Positions 8,147 through 17,019 are shown, counted from the first letter of the stretch. The stretch is DNA of 64,000 bases from Sphingobacteriales bacterium (GCA_027486795.1 JAIXOI010000049.1:124001-188000), one strand, 5' to 3'. Program-made: numbers and translations. The notes: generated by a model not told the origin, from the sequence alone.

Positions 8147-8926
8147 ATGGAATATGGCATTTGCGACCTGAGTGTAGCGCCCATTAGGGCTGAGCCTTCT
8201 GACAAAAGCGAGATGGTTAGCCAATTACTTTTTGGCGAAACGGTTTCGGTTATTCAACGGGAGAAAAGTTGGGTAAAGGTAGAGGCAGCCTATGACCACT
8301 ATGAGGGTTGGGTTGATGAGAAGCAGTTTATACCGCTCACAAAAGAGCAGTTTGTGCAAATGAATAGCAAGTTTATGCCCGTGGCATTGGATGTGGTGCA
8401 ATCGGCGGTAAGCTCTGAGAGGCATATACCTATCCTTATTGGCAGTAGTTTGCCAGGGTTCGATGGTATGAATTTTCGCGTTGGCAAGGAGAAATTCGTT
8501 TACAACGGCCAAGCCATACAACCCGACCATGACCGTATGCAAGTAGATAAGTTTATTGAGAAGGTTGCCCTACGGTTTATGAATGCCCCTTACCTATGGG
8601 GAGGGCGTAGTTTATTTGGCATTGATTGCAGTGGATTTACACAGGTAGTATATAAACTGCTTTGCATCCCCATTCCGCGCGATGCTTACCAGCAGGCCGA
8701 GGGTGGGCAATTGATTGATTTTGTTGCCCAAGCCCAAGAAGGAGATTTGGCATTTTTCGAAAACGACGAAGGCCGCATAACCCATGTAGGTATAGTGCTA
8801 AACGATGGCCGAATAATACATGCTGCTGGCCGGGTGCGCATTGATATGCTCGACCATTATGGCATTTACAATAAAGAAAAAAAGAAATACACCCACCGAT
8901 TGAAGGTGGTAAAGCGCTTTTTTTAG
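8147..8926 (+). CDS. NlpC/P60 cysteine peptidase with N-terminal SH3 region
   Basis: 259 residues from ATG 8147. A longer in-frame reading from 8060 exists, but MEYGICDLSVAPIRAEPSDKSEMVSQLLFGE is how this Bacteroidota family normally begins, so the shorter start is preferred. Residues 1-70 and about 75-135 form two SH3-like parts (WVKVEAAYDHYEGWVDEKQF). The peptidase domain follows, with Cys161 in FGIDCSGFTQVVY, the His in THVGIVLNDG, and a third polar residue in IIHAAGRVRID. The family cleaves gamma-D-Glu-diamino acid bonds in cell-wall peptides. No signal peptide is left with this start, which fits a cytoplasmic recycling enzyme. Confidence 0.9.
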   Translation: MEYGICDLSVAPIRAEPSDKSEMVSQLLFGETVSVIQREKSWVKVEAAYDHYEGWVDEKQFIPLTKEQFVQMNSKFMPVALDVVQSAVSSERHIPILIGSSLPGFDGMNFRVGKEKFVYNGQAIQPDHDRMQVDKFIEKVALRFMNAPYLWGGRSLFGIDCSGFTQVVYKLLCIPIPRDAYQQAEGGQLIDFVAQAQEGDLAFFENDEGRITHVGIVLNDGRIIHAAGRVRIDMLDHYGIYNKEKKKYTHRLKVVKRFF

Positions 8927-9144
8927 ACTTATGTAAGGTAAAAGCTATCCGTCGGTTTTGGTTCGATATAGCCTATTTTACTTTGGCCTAAATTTCCGTT
9001 CCATTTAACCGTTCATCCTCTTAATTGAACTATTCAACGATTTTATGGTTGGATATTCGTTGGAATTCCCTAAATTCAGCTTACGCACAGTCCGTTTGTG
9101 TTTACATGAATACTGTTATAATTTCCTGATAGTCCGACGACAGG

Positions 9145-9194
9145 GAGGGTTAAGACCGCTATGCTATACGTGCAGTAGTTTTAACCCTCTTTTA
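9145..9194 (+). terminator. Possible terminator hairpin after the NlpC/P60 gene
   Basis: A 9-bp perfect stem (9145-9153 with 9181-9189) has a 27-nt loop and is followed on the plus strand by TTTTATTTT. The large loop and the 218-bp distance from the gene end weaken the call. The T-tract overlaps the stop codon of the convergent gene. Confidence 0.4.
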
Positions 9195-10778
9195 TTTTGC
9201 AGGGTTTTCAAGCGTTGCTTTTTGCATTTTTGCCCATTCAATGTTATTCTGCGGAATTTCGTTGGTAGGGTCCAATGCCACGGCCTTGTTACAAGCATCT
9301 ATGGCTTTATCGTACTCTTTAAGTTGGTTGTAGGCAGCACAAATGTTGTTCCAAGCATCAAAACTTTTAGGGTTTAATTCTAGTATTTTCTGGTTGGCAG
9401 CTATACACCCTAAGTAATCGCCTTCATTGTATTTCTTGATGCCTATTTTAAACAAATCTTGTGGGGTAGGGGCTATGGTATCAATTATTACCAGTTCTTT
9501 CTTTTTGCTAAAAGTATCCAGCTCAAAATCAGGCAATACATCTGCCGCGTGCAGCAAGTTATAGGTTATGGGGTCGTAAATGTCATAATCGATAAACACG
9601 CGCTTAAATTGGGTTAAGTTGTAGGCCGCTATGCTCATGATGGCAAACACACCTGCGTAGAGCGCAATTTTTCTTTTTTGCACCAGTTGATTAATAATTG
9701 CCGGCAGCACAATGGCTACCATAAACAGCAGTATCCATTCCAAGTAGTTAATGTACCGTAAGTTTAGGGTTGCAAAAGTCACTGCCATGGCATCGAGCGC
9801 AAATAAGGCCACAATAATGAGCCCATCGGCTTGTCTTAGTTCTTTTTTAGCCATGTAATAACCCAAACACACCAGCCCAAGCAATAATAGCACGGGCGAA
9901 AGCAATGCATAATCTAGCAAAATTCTGTACCAATGGCCCTGTTGGTAAAGGTAGTGGTAGCTATTGTATTGGTTGTAGGCTATACCCTCGCCCATTACCG
10001 AAAAAATAGTCATGAAATTATCCCAACCGAGAAACACAGTGTATGCGGTGATAAGCAATATCGGAACAGCGGTAGCTACTATCAGACCGTCGGTAAATCG
10101 ATATTTCCCTTTTTCTTTGAAGTAGTAAGCCAGCCATACCAAAGCAAACCCGGGCAAAAACAAAAGGCTTGGCTCTTTTTCCAATACCAATAGCACCTGC
10201 ATTACTATAAAGTATGCCAGCCATTTATAGGAAGGTGTTTTTAAGTATTGCAAAAACGTAAAGACTGTGGCCACCACAAAAAGGTAATTGCTATTGTCCA
10301 TTAAGGCGCGCCTTGCTATGCCCAAACCCAAGGGCGCTGTAACCAATAACACGGCAAAGAGCAGTGCCGGTAGGGGGCCATACCGCTCTTTGGCAAACCT
10401 AAAAGAAAGGAAAACCACAAGACTATATGAAAGGGTGGATAGCCAACTAAGCGCAGCCATGCCATCAAAAATGTTTACAAAAACCCACGCCTGAAACAGA
10501 TGCACTATGCGCAATGGCGATGGCCATACGTACTTATCAGGTCTATCGGCATGGTATTTTGCAACGTGTTTCATGCCGTCCATAAAGCCATCGGCCTTAA
10601 GGGTAAGGGCATAATTCATATAGTTACCCTCATCGGCATTCAACCTATATTCGCCCTCGTTGGGGAAACTTAGATACAGGCCAAGTACCATACCTGCAAT
10701 GATTAGCAGGCAGGCAATCTCGTATTTTAATTTTATTAATGCCATATAGTAGCTGCTAAAATAGATAATGGGCGCCAT
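9192..10778 (-). CDS. GT39-like polytopic glycosyltransferase fused to C-terminal TPR repeats
   Basis: 528 residues. The N-terminal 410 residues hold about ten membrane segments; after the first comes the NADEGNYMNYALTL loop, whose Asp-Glu pair is typical of PMT/ArnT-type (GT-C) transferases that use polyprenyl-phosphate sugars. The last 90 residues are soluble TPR units (YNEGDYLGCIAANQKILELNPKSFDAW, YDKAIDACNKAVALDP), probably periplasmic given the topology. A second Met at residue 12 (ATG at 10745) is an equally good start. The sugar and acceptor are unknown; the TPR tail suggests a protein partner. No glycan cluster surrounds it. Confidence 0.75.
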   Translation of the reverse strand: MAPIIYFSSYYMALIKLKYEIACLLIIAGMVLGLYLSFPNEGEYRLNADEGNYMNYALTLKADGFMDGMKHVAKYHADRPDKYVWPSPLRIVHLFQAWVFVNIFDGMAALSWLSTLSYSLVVFLSFRFAKERYGPLPALLFAVLLVTAPLGLGIARRALMDNSNYLFVVATVFTFLQYLKTPSYKWLAYFIVMQVLLVLEKEPSLLFLPGFALVWLAYYFKEKGKYRFTDGLIVATAVPILLITAYTVFLGWDNFMTIFSVMGEGIAYNQYNSYHYLYQQGHWYRILLDYALLSPVLLLLGLVCLGYYMAKKELRQADGLIIVALFALDAMAVTFATLNLRYINYLEWILLFMVAIVLPAIINQLVQKRKIALYAGVFAIMSIAAYNLTQFKRVFIDYDIYDPITYNLLHAADVLPDFELDTFSKKKELVIIDTIAPTPQDLFKIGIKKYNEGDYLGCIAANQKILELNPKSFDAWNNICAAYNQLKEYDKAIDACNKAVALDPTNEIPQNNIEWAKMQKATLENPAK

Positions 10779-10901
10779 TTCGGCCTTATAATTGCGAAAA
10801 GATTATCATCAAACAACATTCGCTAGTGAATACTATTCCAAAAGCAATGGTTTCCACACCCTTTTGTTATTATCTACTAAATAAAATAGCCGAAGGGGTG
10901 T

Positions 10902-10909
10902 TATCTTTG
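10902..10909 (+). promoter_or_regulatory. -7 box upstream of the topoisomerase IV subunit A gene
   Basis: TATCTTTG matches TAnnTTTG exactly, 181 bp before the parC ATG. The inverted repeat at 10932-11067 would lie wholly in the 5' leader. No TTG at 18-20 bp spacing is seen. Confidence 0.4.
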
Positions 10910-10931
10910 TTATTGGAATAGTACTGAGGTT

Positions 10932-11067
10932 GATGTATAATGTACGATGTACAAAGTACGATGTAATTAAAATGAAGGATGAAGTAATCGTTCTTAGCAT
11001 TTCCTTTGTGCGCTTCGTGGTTAAACAAATAATACCATTGTACTTTGTACATCGTACATTTTACATC
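10932..11067. repeat. Long inverted repeat in the parC leader
   Basis: Left arm 10932-10959 and right arm 11040-11067 pair over 28 bp with one mismatch. Both arms are built from the words GTACGATGTA and CAAAGTAC. The 80-nt loop contains CTTTGTGCGCTTCGTGGTTAAA, itself made of the repeated word TTTGTG/TTCGTG. The right arm ends 23 bp before the parC start. Confidence 0.88.
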
Positions 11068-11090
11068 CAGAATACATTGTACATAAACCC

Positions 11091-14024
11091 ATGAGTGAAG
11101 AGCTAGAAGAGGATCTACCAGCAGACGAACAGCCCATTGAAGGCAGCGAGCAGCTATCGGGCTCGGTGCAGGTTGGTGGTATGTACAAAGATTGGTTTTT
11201 GGATTACGCCTCGTACGTAATTCTGGAGCGTGCTGTGCCTGCCATTGAAGATGGCTTGAAGCCCGTGCAACGACGCATACTCCACTCAATGAAGGTGATA
11301 GACGATGGCCGATTCAATAAAGTAGCCAACATTATTGGGCAAACCATGCAGTACCACCCCCACGGCGATGCCGCTATTGGCGATGCTATGGTGAACATGG
11401 GCCAAAAAGACCTGCTTATTGAGTGCCAAGGTAACTGGGGCGATATACGCACTGGCGACGGCGCGGCCGCGCCCCGATACATTGAAGCACGCCTGAGCAA
11501 GTTTGCTCTTGAAGTGGCTTTTAATGGCGATACCACCGAGTGGCAACTATCATACGACGGACGAAAGCAGGAGCCCGTAGCCTTGCCCATGAAATTCCCT
11601 TTGCTGTTGGCACAGGGCGTTGAGGGTATTGCGGTAGGTTTGGCAACCAAGGTATTGCCCCACAATTTTATCGAACTCATTGATGGTTCCATAGCGATAT
11701 TGAAAGGCGAGGACGTAGTTATTTATCCCGACTTTTTAACCGGCGGCTCGGTTGATGTAACCGAATACAACGGCGGGGCTCGAGGTGGTAGAGTAAAAGT
11801 GCGTGCAAAAATTGACAGCCCGGATAAGAAGACCCTCATTATAAGGGAAATACCTTACGGTACCACCACTACCAGCATTATCGATAGCATTATTAAAGCC
11901 AACGATAAAGGCAAGATTAAGATTAAGAAAGTAGTGGATAACACCGCTGCCGATGTAGAGTTAGTGGTAGAATTGGCACCGGGCATTTCGCCGGATGTAA
12001 CTATTGATGCGTTGTATGCTTTTACGGAATGTGAGGTGAGTATATCGCCCAACGCTTGTATCATCATCAAGGACAAGCCGCACTTTCTGAATGTAAACGA
12101 GATACTGAGGTTGTGCACGTTCCAGACCAAGGAACTGCTGCGCCAAGAGCTGGAGATTGAGAAGCGTGAACTGGAAGAGAAGTGGCACTTTGCCTCGTTG
12201 GAGAAAATCTTCATCGAGAACCGCATCTATCGCGATATTGAGGAAGAAGAAACCTGGGAGGGTGTAATAGCAGCCATTGATAAGGGTTTAGATCCGTTTA
12301 AGGGCATTTTCCATCGCGAGATTACCGAAGAGGATATTGTAAAGCTTACCGAAATACGCATTAAGCGCATTTCTAAGTTTGATGCCTTTAAGGCCGATGA
12401 GCTGATAAAAAAGCTGGAAGACGACCTAAAGCAGGTAAAACACCACTTGAAACATCTCACCGATTATGCCATTGCCTACTACCAACGCCTAAAAGACAAG
12501 TACAGCAAAGGCCGCCAGCGCAAAACGGAAATCCGTTTGTTTGATAGTATTCAAGCGGCACAAGTAGCAGTTGCTAACCAAAAGCTATACGTAAACCGTG
12601 AGGAAGGCTTTATTGGTTATGGCATGAAAAAGGATGAGTACATTGGCGATTGCTCTGATATTGATGACATTATCGTGTTCTTGTCCGATGGTCGCTACCA
12701 AGTAACCAAAGTGAGCGAAAAAGCTTTTGTGGGCAAAGATATAATTCACGCGGGCGTTTGGAAACGGGGCGATGAGCGCATGGTTTACAATGCCGCCTAT
12801 TGGGATACCAAGAGCAAACGTGCCTTTGTGAAACGGTTTAGTGTGCCAGCGGTTACCCGCGATAAAGAGTATGATGTAACCCAAGGGGCCAAGAGTAGTA
12901 AAGTGCTTTACTTTAGTGCCAACCCCAATGGCGAAGCCGAGATAGTGAGCGTGCTACTTACCCCAGGCAGCACCGCAAGGGTGAAGAAATTTGATTTTGA
13001 TTTTTCGACACTTGAGATAAAGGGCCGCACCAGTAAGGGTAATACCTTGACCAAATACCCGGTTAAGAAAATAGACAAGATATCGTCGGGTACTTCTACT
13101 TTGGGTGGTATTGATGTGTGGTTGGATGAATCGGTGGGTAGGTTGAATATGGAAGAGCGTGGCCGCTACTTAGGCAACTTTGAGGGCGATGACAAGATAT
13201 TGGTGATATACAAAGACGGCCACTACGAGATAACTGGCTTTGAAATGACCAACCGTTATGAGCTATCGGATATACTCATTATTAAGCAACTGAATATTGA
13301 AGAAGTGGTTACTGCTATCCACTACGATGCAGAGAAGCAGAACTACTTTGTGAAGCGTTTCTATATTGAGCAAACCAAGCCTGGGCAGAAGTACTTATTT
13401 ATTAGCGAAGCCAAGGATAGTAAGTTGGTATTGCTTACACTAGATAACCGCCCGAACGTGGAGGTAAAAGTAACCAAGGGCAAAGCCAAAACCCCAGAAA
13501 CAGAAGTGGTGGCCTTGGCCGACTTTATCGATATCAAGGGTTGGAAGGCATTGGGCAACCGCCTAAGCCTGAACGATGTGGTGAAAGTAACCAAACTGGA
13601 TAGCGACCCTGACCCTGAGCCAGAACCCATGCCCGACGGCAATGACGATGATGATGACAGCGGCGAAACCTTAGGCGATGATACTGCAGACGAGGGTAAT
13701 GATGATGCGGATGGTGATGAAATAACAGTTACGGAAGACGAAACCGAAGAGGAGACTAATGACGAGGCCGTTACCGATGAGGCCCCAGCACCTAAACTAG
13801 CACCTAAACCTACGCCAAAGCCAGAGCCTAAGCCTGCTCCTGTTGCCCCTAAACCAACACCTGCCCCAAAACCAGAACCAGAGCAGCCAAAAGCTGCAGA
13901 GCCAAAGCCAGAACCCGATAGCACAAAGCTAAACACCGGCAGCGAAGTAGAGTGGGATATGCAGAAAAAGACCAAAACCACTAAGCTGCCTCCGAATGAT
14001 ACTAGTCAGGGTAGTTTGTTTTGA
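11091..14024 (+). CDS. parC: DNA topoisomerase IV subunit A
   Basis: 977 residues. The breakage-reunion domain is intact: YASYVILERAVPAIEDGLKPVQRRIL, the QTMQYHPHGDAAIGDAMVNM helix, and the catalytic Tyr130 in PRYIEARL. The GyrA-box of gyrase (QxRGGxG) was not seen in the beta-propeller C-terminal domain, which fits decatenating topoisomerase IV rather than gyrase. After about residue 840 the protein ends in an unusual low-complexity tail: an Asp/Glu-rich stretch, then Pro-Lys-Pro-Glu repeats, then a short basic end. The partner parE is not next door. The gene is preceded by an inverted repeat and a -7 box. Confidence 0.93.
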   Translation: MSEELEEDLPADEQPIEGSEQLSGSVQVGGMYKDWFLDYASYVILERAVPAIEDGLKPVQRRILHSMKVIDDGRFNKVANIIGQTMQYHPHGDAAIGDAMVNMGQKDLLIECQGNWGDIRTGDGAAAPRYIEARLSKFALEVAFNGDTTEWQLSYDGRKQEPVALPMKFPLLLAQGVEGIAVGLATKVLPHNFIELIDGSIAILKGEDVVIYPDFLTGGSVDVTEYNGGARGGRVKVRAKIDSPDKKTLIIREIPYGTTTTSIIDSIIKANDKGKIKIKKVVDNTAADVELVVELAPGISPDVTIDALYAFTECEVSISPNACIIIKDKPHFLNVNEILRLCTFQTKELLRQELEIEKRELEEKWHFASLEKIFIENRIYRDIEEEETWEGVIAAIDKGLDPFKGIFHREITEEDIVKLTEIRIKRISKFDAFKADELIKKLEDDLKQVKHHLKHLTDYAIAYYQRLKDKYSKGRQRKTEIRLFDSIQAAQVAVANQKLYVNREEGFIGYGMKKDEYIGDCSDIDDIIVFLSDGRYQVTKVSEKAFVGKDIIHAGVWKRGDERMVYNAAYWDTKSKRAFVKRFSVPAVTRDKEYDVTQGAKSSKVLYFSANPNGEAEIVSVLLTPGSTARVKKFDFDFSTLEIKGRTSKGNTLTKYPVKKIDKISSGTSTLGGIDVWLDESVGRLNMEERGRYLGNFEGDDKILVIYKDGHYEITGFEMTNRYELSDILIIKQLNIEEVVTAIHYDAEKQNYFVKRFYIEQTKPGQKYLFISEAKDSKLVLLTLDNRPNVEVKVTKGKAKTPETEVVALADFIDIKGWKALGNRLSLNDVVKVTKLDSDPDPEPEPMPDGNDDDDDSGETLGDDTADEGNDDADGDEITVTEDETEEETNDEAVTDEAPAPKLAPKPTPKPEPKPAPVAPKPTPAPKPEPEQPKAAEPKPEPDSTKLNTGSEVEWDMQKKTKTTKLPPNDTSQGSLF

Positions 14025-14046
14025 TGGGGTGGTATAAATTACGGTT

Positions 14047-14991
14047 CTATTTGGTTAAGGTTATTTCCTCTATCTCCTTAAAATCGTAACTTCCCTTTTT
14101 GTTTTCAAAGTTTATAATGTTAGAACCAACAAATTCAGCAAGATTTACGGGCACTGCATTTCCAATCAACTGTTCTATAGTTGATTTATTCCCTAGCCAT
14201 TTAAAGTCTTTTGGAAAGGTTTGTATTTGCGCCCTTTCAATTGTTGATAAGGGTCTAATTTTCATTAAATCATGGCAAGGGTCTCCAGAATGGAATGAAT
14301 AACCAGGTGGAATAGGCCTGTTTACCCCTCTAATAGTTGGACTCGGTTCATCAATGCTAAATATTCCTCTTCTGGCATAACTTCTCGGATGGCGGTAATA
14401 GAATTCAGTACCTAGTTTGTCGTTGAAATATTCTCTTACACTTAACCTATTTGTTGATAAACCGTTTAAGATATTTGGTAAGATAAATCCGTTTACCTCA
14501 CCTAATTTGCCTATTAAAAAAAATCGTTTGCGTTTTTGTGGGACATTGCAATAACTTGCGTCTAATACTACAGATGTTAGCCCGTAACCTGCATTTTGTA
14601 AGGAGTTTTTGATTTTTTTTAGCACATTGGACTTTTCTATTCTGTCTACATTTTCCATTAGAAACCATTTAGGTTTAACACCAATGACAATGTCGCAAAA
14701 GGAAACAGACAAATCAGCTCTGCTGCCAGTTTCATCTCTCTTACCTGCGCTGGAAAAATCTTGACAAGGTGGACCACCAGCAATTAGATCTGGTTTAAAT
14801 TTTGTAATATGCTCAATTGCGTCATTAACCTTTTGCAAATCAAAGTGAAAAATGGGATGATCTTCAAAGTTATTTCTATAAACTTTAAGCGCAGGCTCCC
14901 AATATTCATAGGCCGCAGCAATATCAATTCCAGAATTTGATAAACCGAGGCTAAGGCCACCACAACCAGCAAATAAATCAATAGCCTTCAT
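14047..14991 (-). CDS. Type II DNA (cytosine-5) methyltransferase
   Basis: 314 residues with the m5C motifs in order: I (DLFAGCGGLSLG, residues 5-16), IV with catalytic Cys76 (GGPPCQDFS), VI (ENVD), VIII (QKRKRFFLIG), IX and X (GNAVPV). It methylates cytosine in the target of the restriction enzyme encoded 3 bp upstream, and so protects the host. The variable region between VIII and IX is only about 85 residues, enough for a simple target. The DNA is clearly more AT-rich than parC and dinB, as expected for a transferred restriction-modification system. Its 3' end converges on parC with a 22-bp gap. Confidence 0.92.
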   Translation of the reverse strand: MKAIDLFAGCGGLSLGLSNSGIDIAAAYEYWEPALKVYRNNFEDHPIFHFDLQKVNDAIEHITKFKPDLIAGGPPCQDFSSAGKRDETGSRADLSVSFCDIVIGVKPKWFLMENVDRIEKSNVLKKIKNSLQNAGYGLTSVVLDASYCNVPQKRKRFFLIGKLGEVNGFILPNILNGLSTNRLSVREYFNDKLGTEFYYRHPRSYARRGIFSIDEPSPTIRGVNRPIPPGYSFHSGDPCHDLMKIRPLSTIERAQIQTFPKDFKWLGNKSTIEQLIGNAVPVNLAEFVGSNIINFENKKGSYDFKEIEEITLTK

Positions 14992-14994
14992 AAT

Positions 14995-16068
14995 CTAGAA
15001 AATATCAGGTGAATTAACAATTACGGCATCAAACCTACGCTCTGGTGATAACATATTTTGGCCACCACCTAGTATTATTTCTTTTATTTCAGCCTTAGTT
15101 ATTCTAGGTTTTTCTAGTTCAGGGCTTTGCATAAATTTTTGAGTTTTTTTACCTGAAACTGAGAATGCTTTGTCATTCTTCACCGTAAAAGCTAACTTCT
15201 GAAAGATATCTTTTGGTTCAAAAGAACCCTTAATATAGAATTCATTTAGCATAAAGAATAGCTGTATCAAAGCTCTTGTGGGTCTGTCCACAGATACTGT
15301 GGGATCTAGAGGGCTTGATTTGGACTCGCTCATAAATAATCGTGTGAAGGCTAAATCCGACCAAACAAACACATCTAGGCAATTGTCAGCTAAAAGGGAA
15401 GATTTCCCCTTTGTTTTCCATATAGGCTGTATAATTGCAGGTTTCTGATTGTTTAAATTATCAATGATTAAATTATTCATTCTGCTCCAAATTTCACCAA
15501 TAATGGGATTAACTTGCGCGGCTTCTGTATAGCTTGAAACATTGCCAAAACCGTTTTTTCCAAAATACTTGCTCAAAGCTTTTCTATCCGTTTTATACAT
15601 GTCGGCAAGGCTGCAAGCCAAAAAATGAATAGAAGGCATTCTAATTACTAGTTCACAACCAAATTTATTTTCAGGTAGAAAATGGGTGCTTTCGTCTGGT
15701 AGAGTTGTTAATTTTACTTCATAACCAGCTAGTGCCTGATAAGTAGTTTTATTAAGTAGCATTAAATCTACCTTTGGTGCCGAACCTATGGTAATAGTTT
15801 GGTAAGGAGTATAGGCAGATTCAAAGGAGTAAAATAATGAGTCGTCTAATGGATGACTACGGAACAATTCGGTAGCACTAATATAATCCTTAGTGACCTC
15901 GCCTTTTTCATTTAGTTTGAGATATACGCTTGGTATACTTTTACTATCCATATATGCAATTAATGCAGCTGGAAATGTCGAATTAAATTTATTTTTCCCC
16001 CAATCCTCTTTTTTAGTGAAATCCCTATTAGAATGCTTTATGCCAAATAAACTAGGTTTGGATTTCAT
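14995..16068 (-). CDS. Type II restriction endonuclease, HindVP-like
   Basis: 357 residues from ATG 16068; an in-frame TTG at 16113, touching the stop of the upstream gene, would add 15. SLFGIKHSNRDFTKKEDWGKNKFNSTFPAALIAYM near the N-terminus resembles the HindVP (GRCGYC-cutting) family. A PD-(D/E)xK-type core is suggested by KVDLMLLNKTTY followed by AGYEVKLT. The gene is AT-rich and directly precedes the m5C methyltransferase in the same direction, as in a type II system. The family call is from remembered sequence character; the role as restriction enzyme is firmly supported by context. Its specificity is not readable here. Confidence 0.75.
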   Translation of the reverse strand: MKSKPSLFGIKHSNRDFTKKEDWGKNKFNSTFPAALIAYMDSKSIPSVYLKLNEKGEVTKDYISATELFRSHPLDDSLFYSFESAYTPYQTITIGSAPKVDLMLLNKTTYQALAGYEVKLTTLPDESTHFLPENKFGCELVIRMPSIHFLACSLADMYKTDRKALSKYFGKNGFGNVSSYTEAAQVNPIIGEIWSRMNNLIIDNLNNQKPAIIQPIWKTKGKSSLLADNCLDVFVWSDLAFTRLFMSESKSSPLDPTVSVDRPTRALIQLFFMLNEFYIKGSFEPKDIFQKLAFTVKNDKAFSVSGKKTQKFMQSPELEKPRITKAEIKEIILGGGQNMLSPERRFDAVIVNSPDIF

Positions 16069-16113
16069 GGAATTCAGATTACTATCATTATCAAACAAAT
16101 GATTATACTTCAA

Positions 16114-16905
16114 TTACGCTTTTCCCTTCAGCTGCATCACTTCGCGTTGCAGCTCCAGCATCATGCCCATCATGCGCTCAATGCTCATGTCTTGCTCGGC
16201 TGGGGCATGGCTAATGAAAAGTTTGGCTTTCCATACTTCCACCACATCTTCCAAGGGTATTTCGTAGGGGCTGTAGCTAGGGTTATCGGAGCGCAAAAGG
16301 AGCTTTTGCGTTTCGGGTAGTTGATTGAATAGGCGCTTATAAACAATACCATCGTTTCTGGAAACCACCACGTAAGTAAGGCCATCTTTTATGCCCGTCC
16401 AGTCTTGAATATACTCGCCCACTACCACTGAGCCCGGTTGCAAAGGCAACATACTATCTCCACTAATCTCAAAGGCACGGTAAGTACCTTCGCTTAAGAA
16501 CGGCAAACGGAAACGCGGTAGTTCTTCAATATACTCTGGGTCGGCATAGCCGTTTAGGTAGCCAGCGGCAGCCTTGGCAGGCACCAACTCAACAAACTCG
16601 CGGTTTTGCTCGTCCACGGTAATGGTAAGCACCCTAAGCTTGCGGCCTTCGGTATCAACGTTGCCTGCTTCTTCCTTAAATAGGTTTTTGGCGGCAATTT
16701 TGCTCAAGTTGCGGCTCAGTAGCTGATCCAACGATAGGTTGAACATTTTTGCTAAGGCGCGTTGTACATCCAAGTTGGGTTTGGCACGGCCTTCTTCGTA
16801 GGCACCCAAGGTGGCACGTTTAATTTTTAAAAGGTCGGCAAACTCTTGTTGGGTAATACCTTTCTGCTTGCGCAGAAAGCGAATATTGACGTTGATTATG
16901 TCCAT
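16114..16905 (-). CDS. XRE-type repressor with S24 (LexA/CI-like) peptidase domain
   Basis: 263 residues. An N-terminal helix-turn-helix at 1-65 (IRFLRKQKGITQQEFADLLKIKRATLGAYEEG) is joined to a C-terminal S24 domain. Seen are the possible Ala-Gly cleavage site in AKAAAGYLNGY, the catalytic Ser in ISGDSMLPLQPGS and the catalytic Lys in GIVYKRLF. Such proteins repress until DNA damage triggers self-cleavage. Divergent transcription from dinB with a 114-bp shared control region suggests it represses both itself and DNA polymerase IV. A Met-rich C-terminal helix (MSIERMMGMMLELQREVMQLKG) may help dimerise. It is a LexA analogue rather than LexA, judging from the XRE domain. Confidence 0.9.
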   Translation of the reverse strand: MDIINVNIRFLRKQKGITQQEFADLLKIKRATLGAYEEGRAKPNLDVQRALAKMFNLSLDQLLSRNLSKIAAKNLFKEEAGNVDTEGRKLRVLTITVDEQNREFVELVPAKAAAGYLNGYADPEYIEELPRFRLPFLSEGTYRAFEISGDSMLPLQPGSVVVGEYIQDWTGIKDGLTYVVVSRNDGIVYKRLFNQLPETQKLLLRSDNPSYSPYEIPLEDVVEVWKAKLFISHAPAEQDMSIERMMGMMLELQREVMQLKGKA

Positions 16906-16913
16906 GGCAGCTC

Positions 16914-16989
16914 TTGCGGTCGTCTAAAGAAATTAGTACCTTTGGCTAAAGATATTACAAATATACTAACAAATATCCCACAATTGCAA
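16914..16989. promoter_or_regulatory. Divergent promoters and possible operator between repressor and dinB
   Basis: On the plus strand TTG 16914-16916, 20 bp, TACCTTTG 16937-16944 forms a full Bacteroidota -33/-7 promoter towards dinB. On the minus strand TTTG 16990-16987, 21 bp, TATATTTG 16965-16958 points to the repressor. Two direct repeats, TTACAAATAT (16955-16964) and TAACAAATAT (16967-16976), lie 12 bp apart, one helical turn, and overlap the repressor -7 box. They are the best operator candidates. Confidence 0.55.
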
Positions 16990-17019
16990 ATCAGTCAATT
17001 TTCTTTAGTATTGTAGTGT

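Noticed and set aside
9045-9377. 110-residue plus-strand frame
   Set aside because: It crosses the hairpin after the NlpC/P60 gene and overlaps the TPR tail of the convergent gene; no family features.
13361-13981. 206-residue antisense frame opposite parC
   Set aside because: It is the Ser/Gly-rich mirror of the low-complexity Asp/Glu and Pro-Lys-Pro tail of ParC.
16069-16113. TTG start of the endonuclease at 16113
   Set aside because: Kept only as an alternative; the family-like sequence begins soon after the ATG at 16068 and the extra 15 residues are polar filler.
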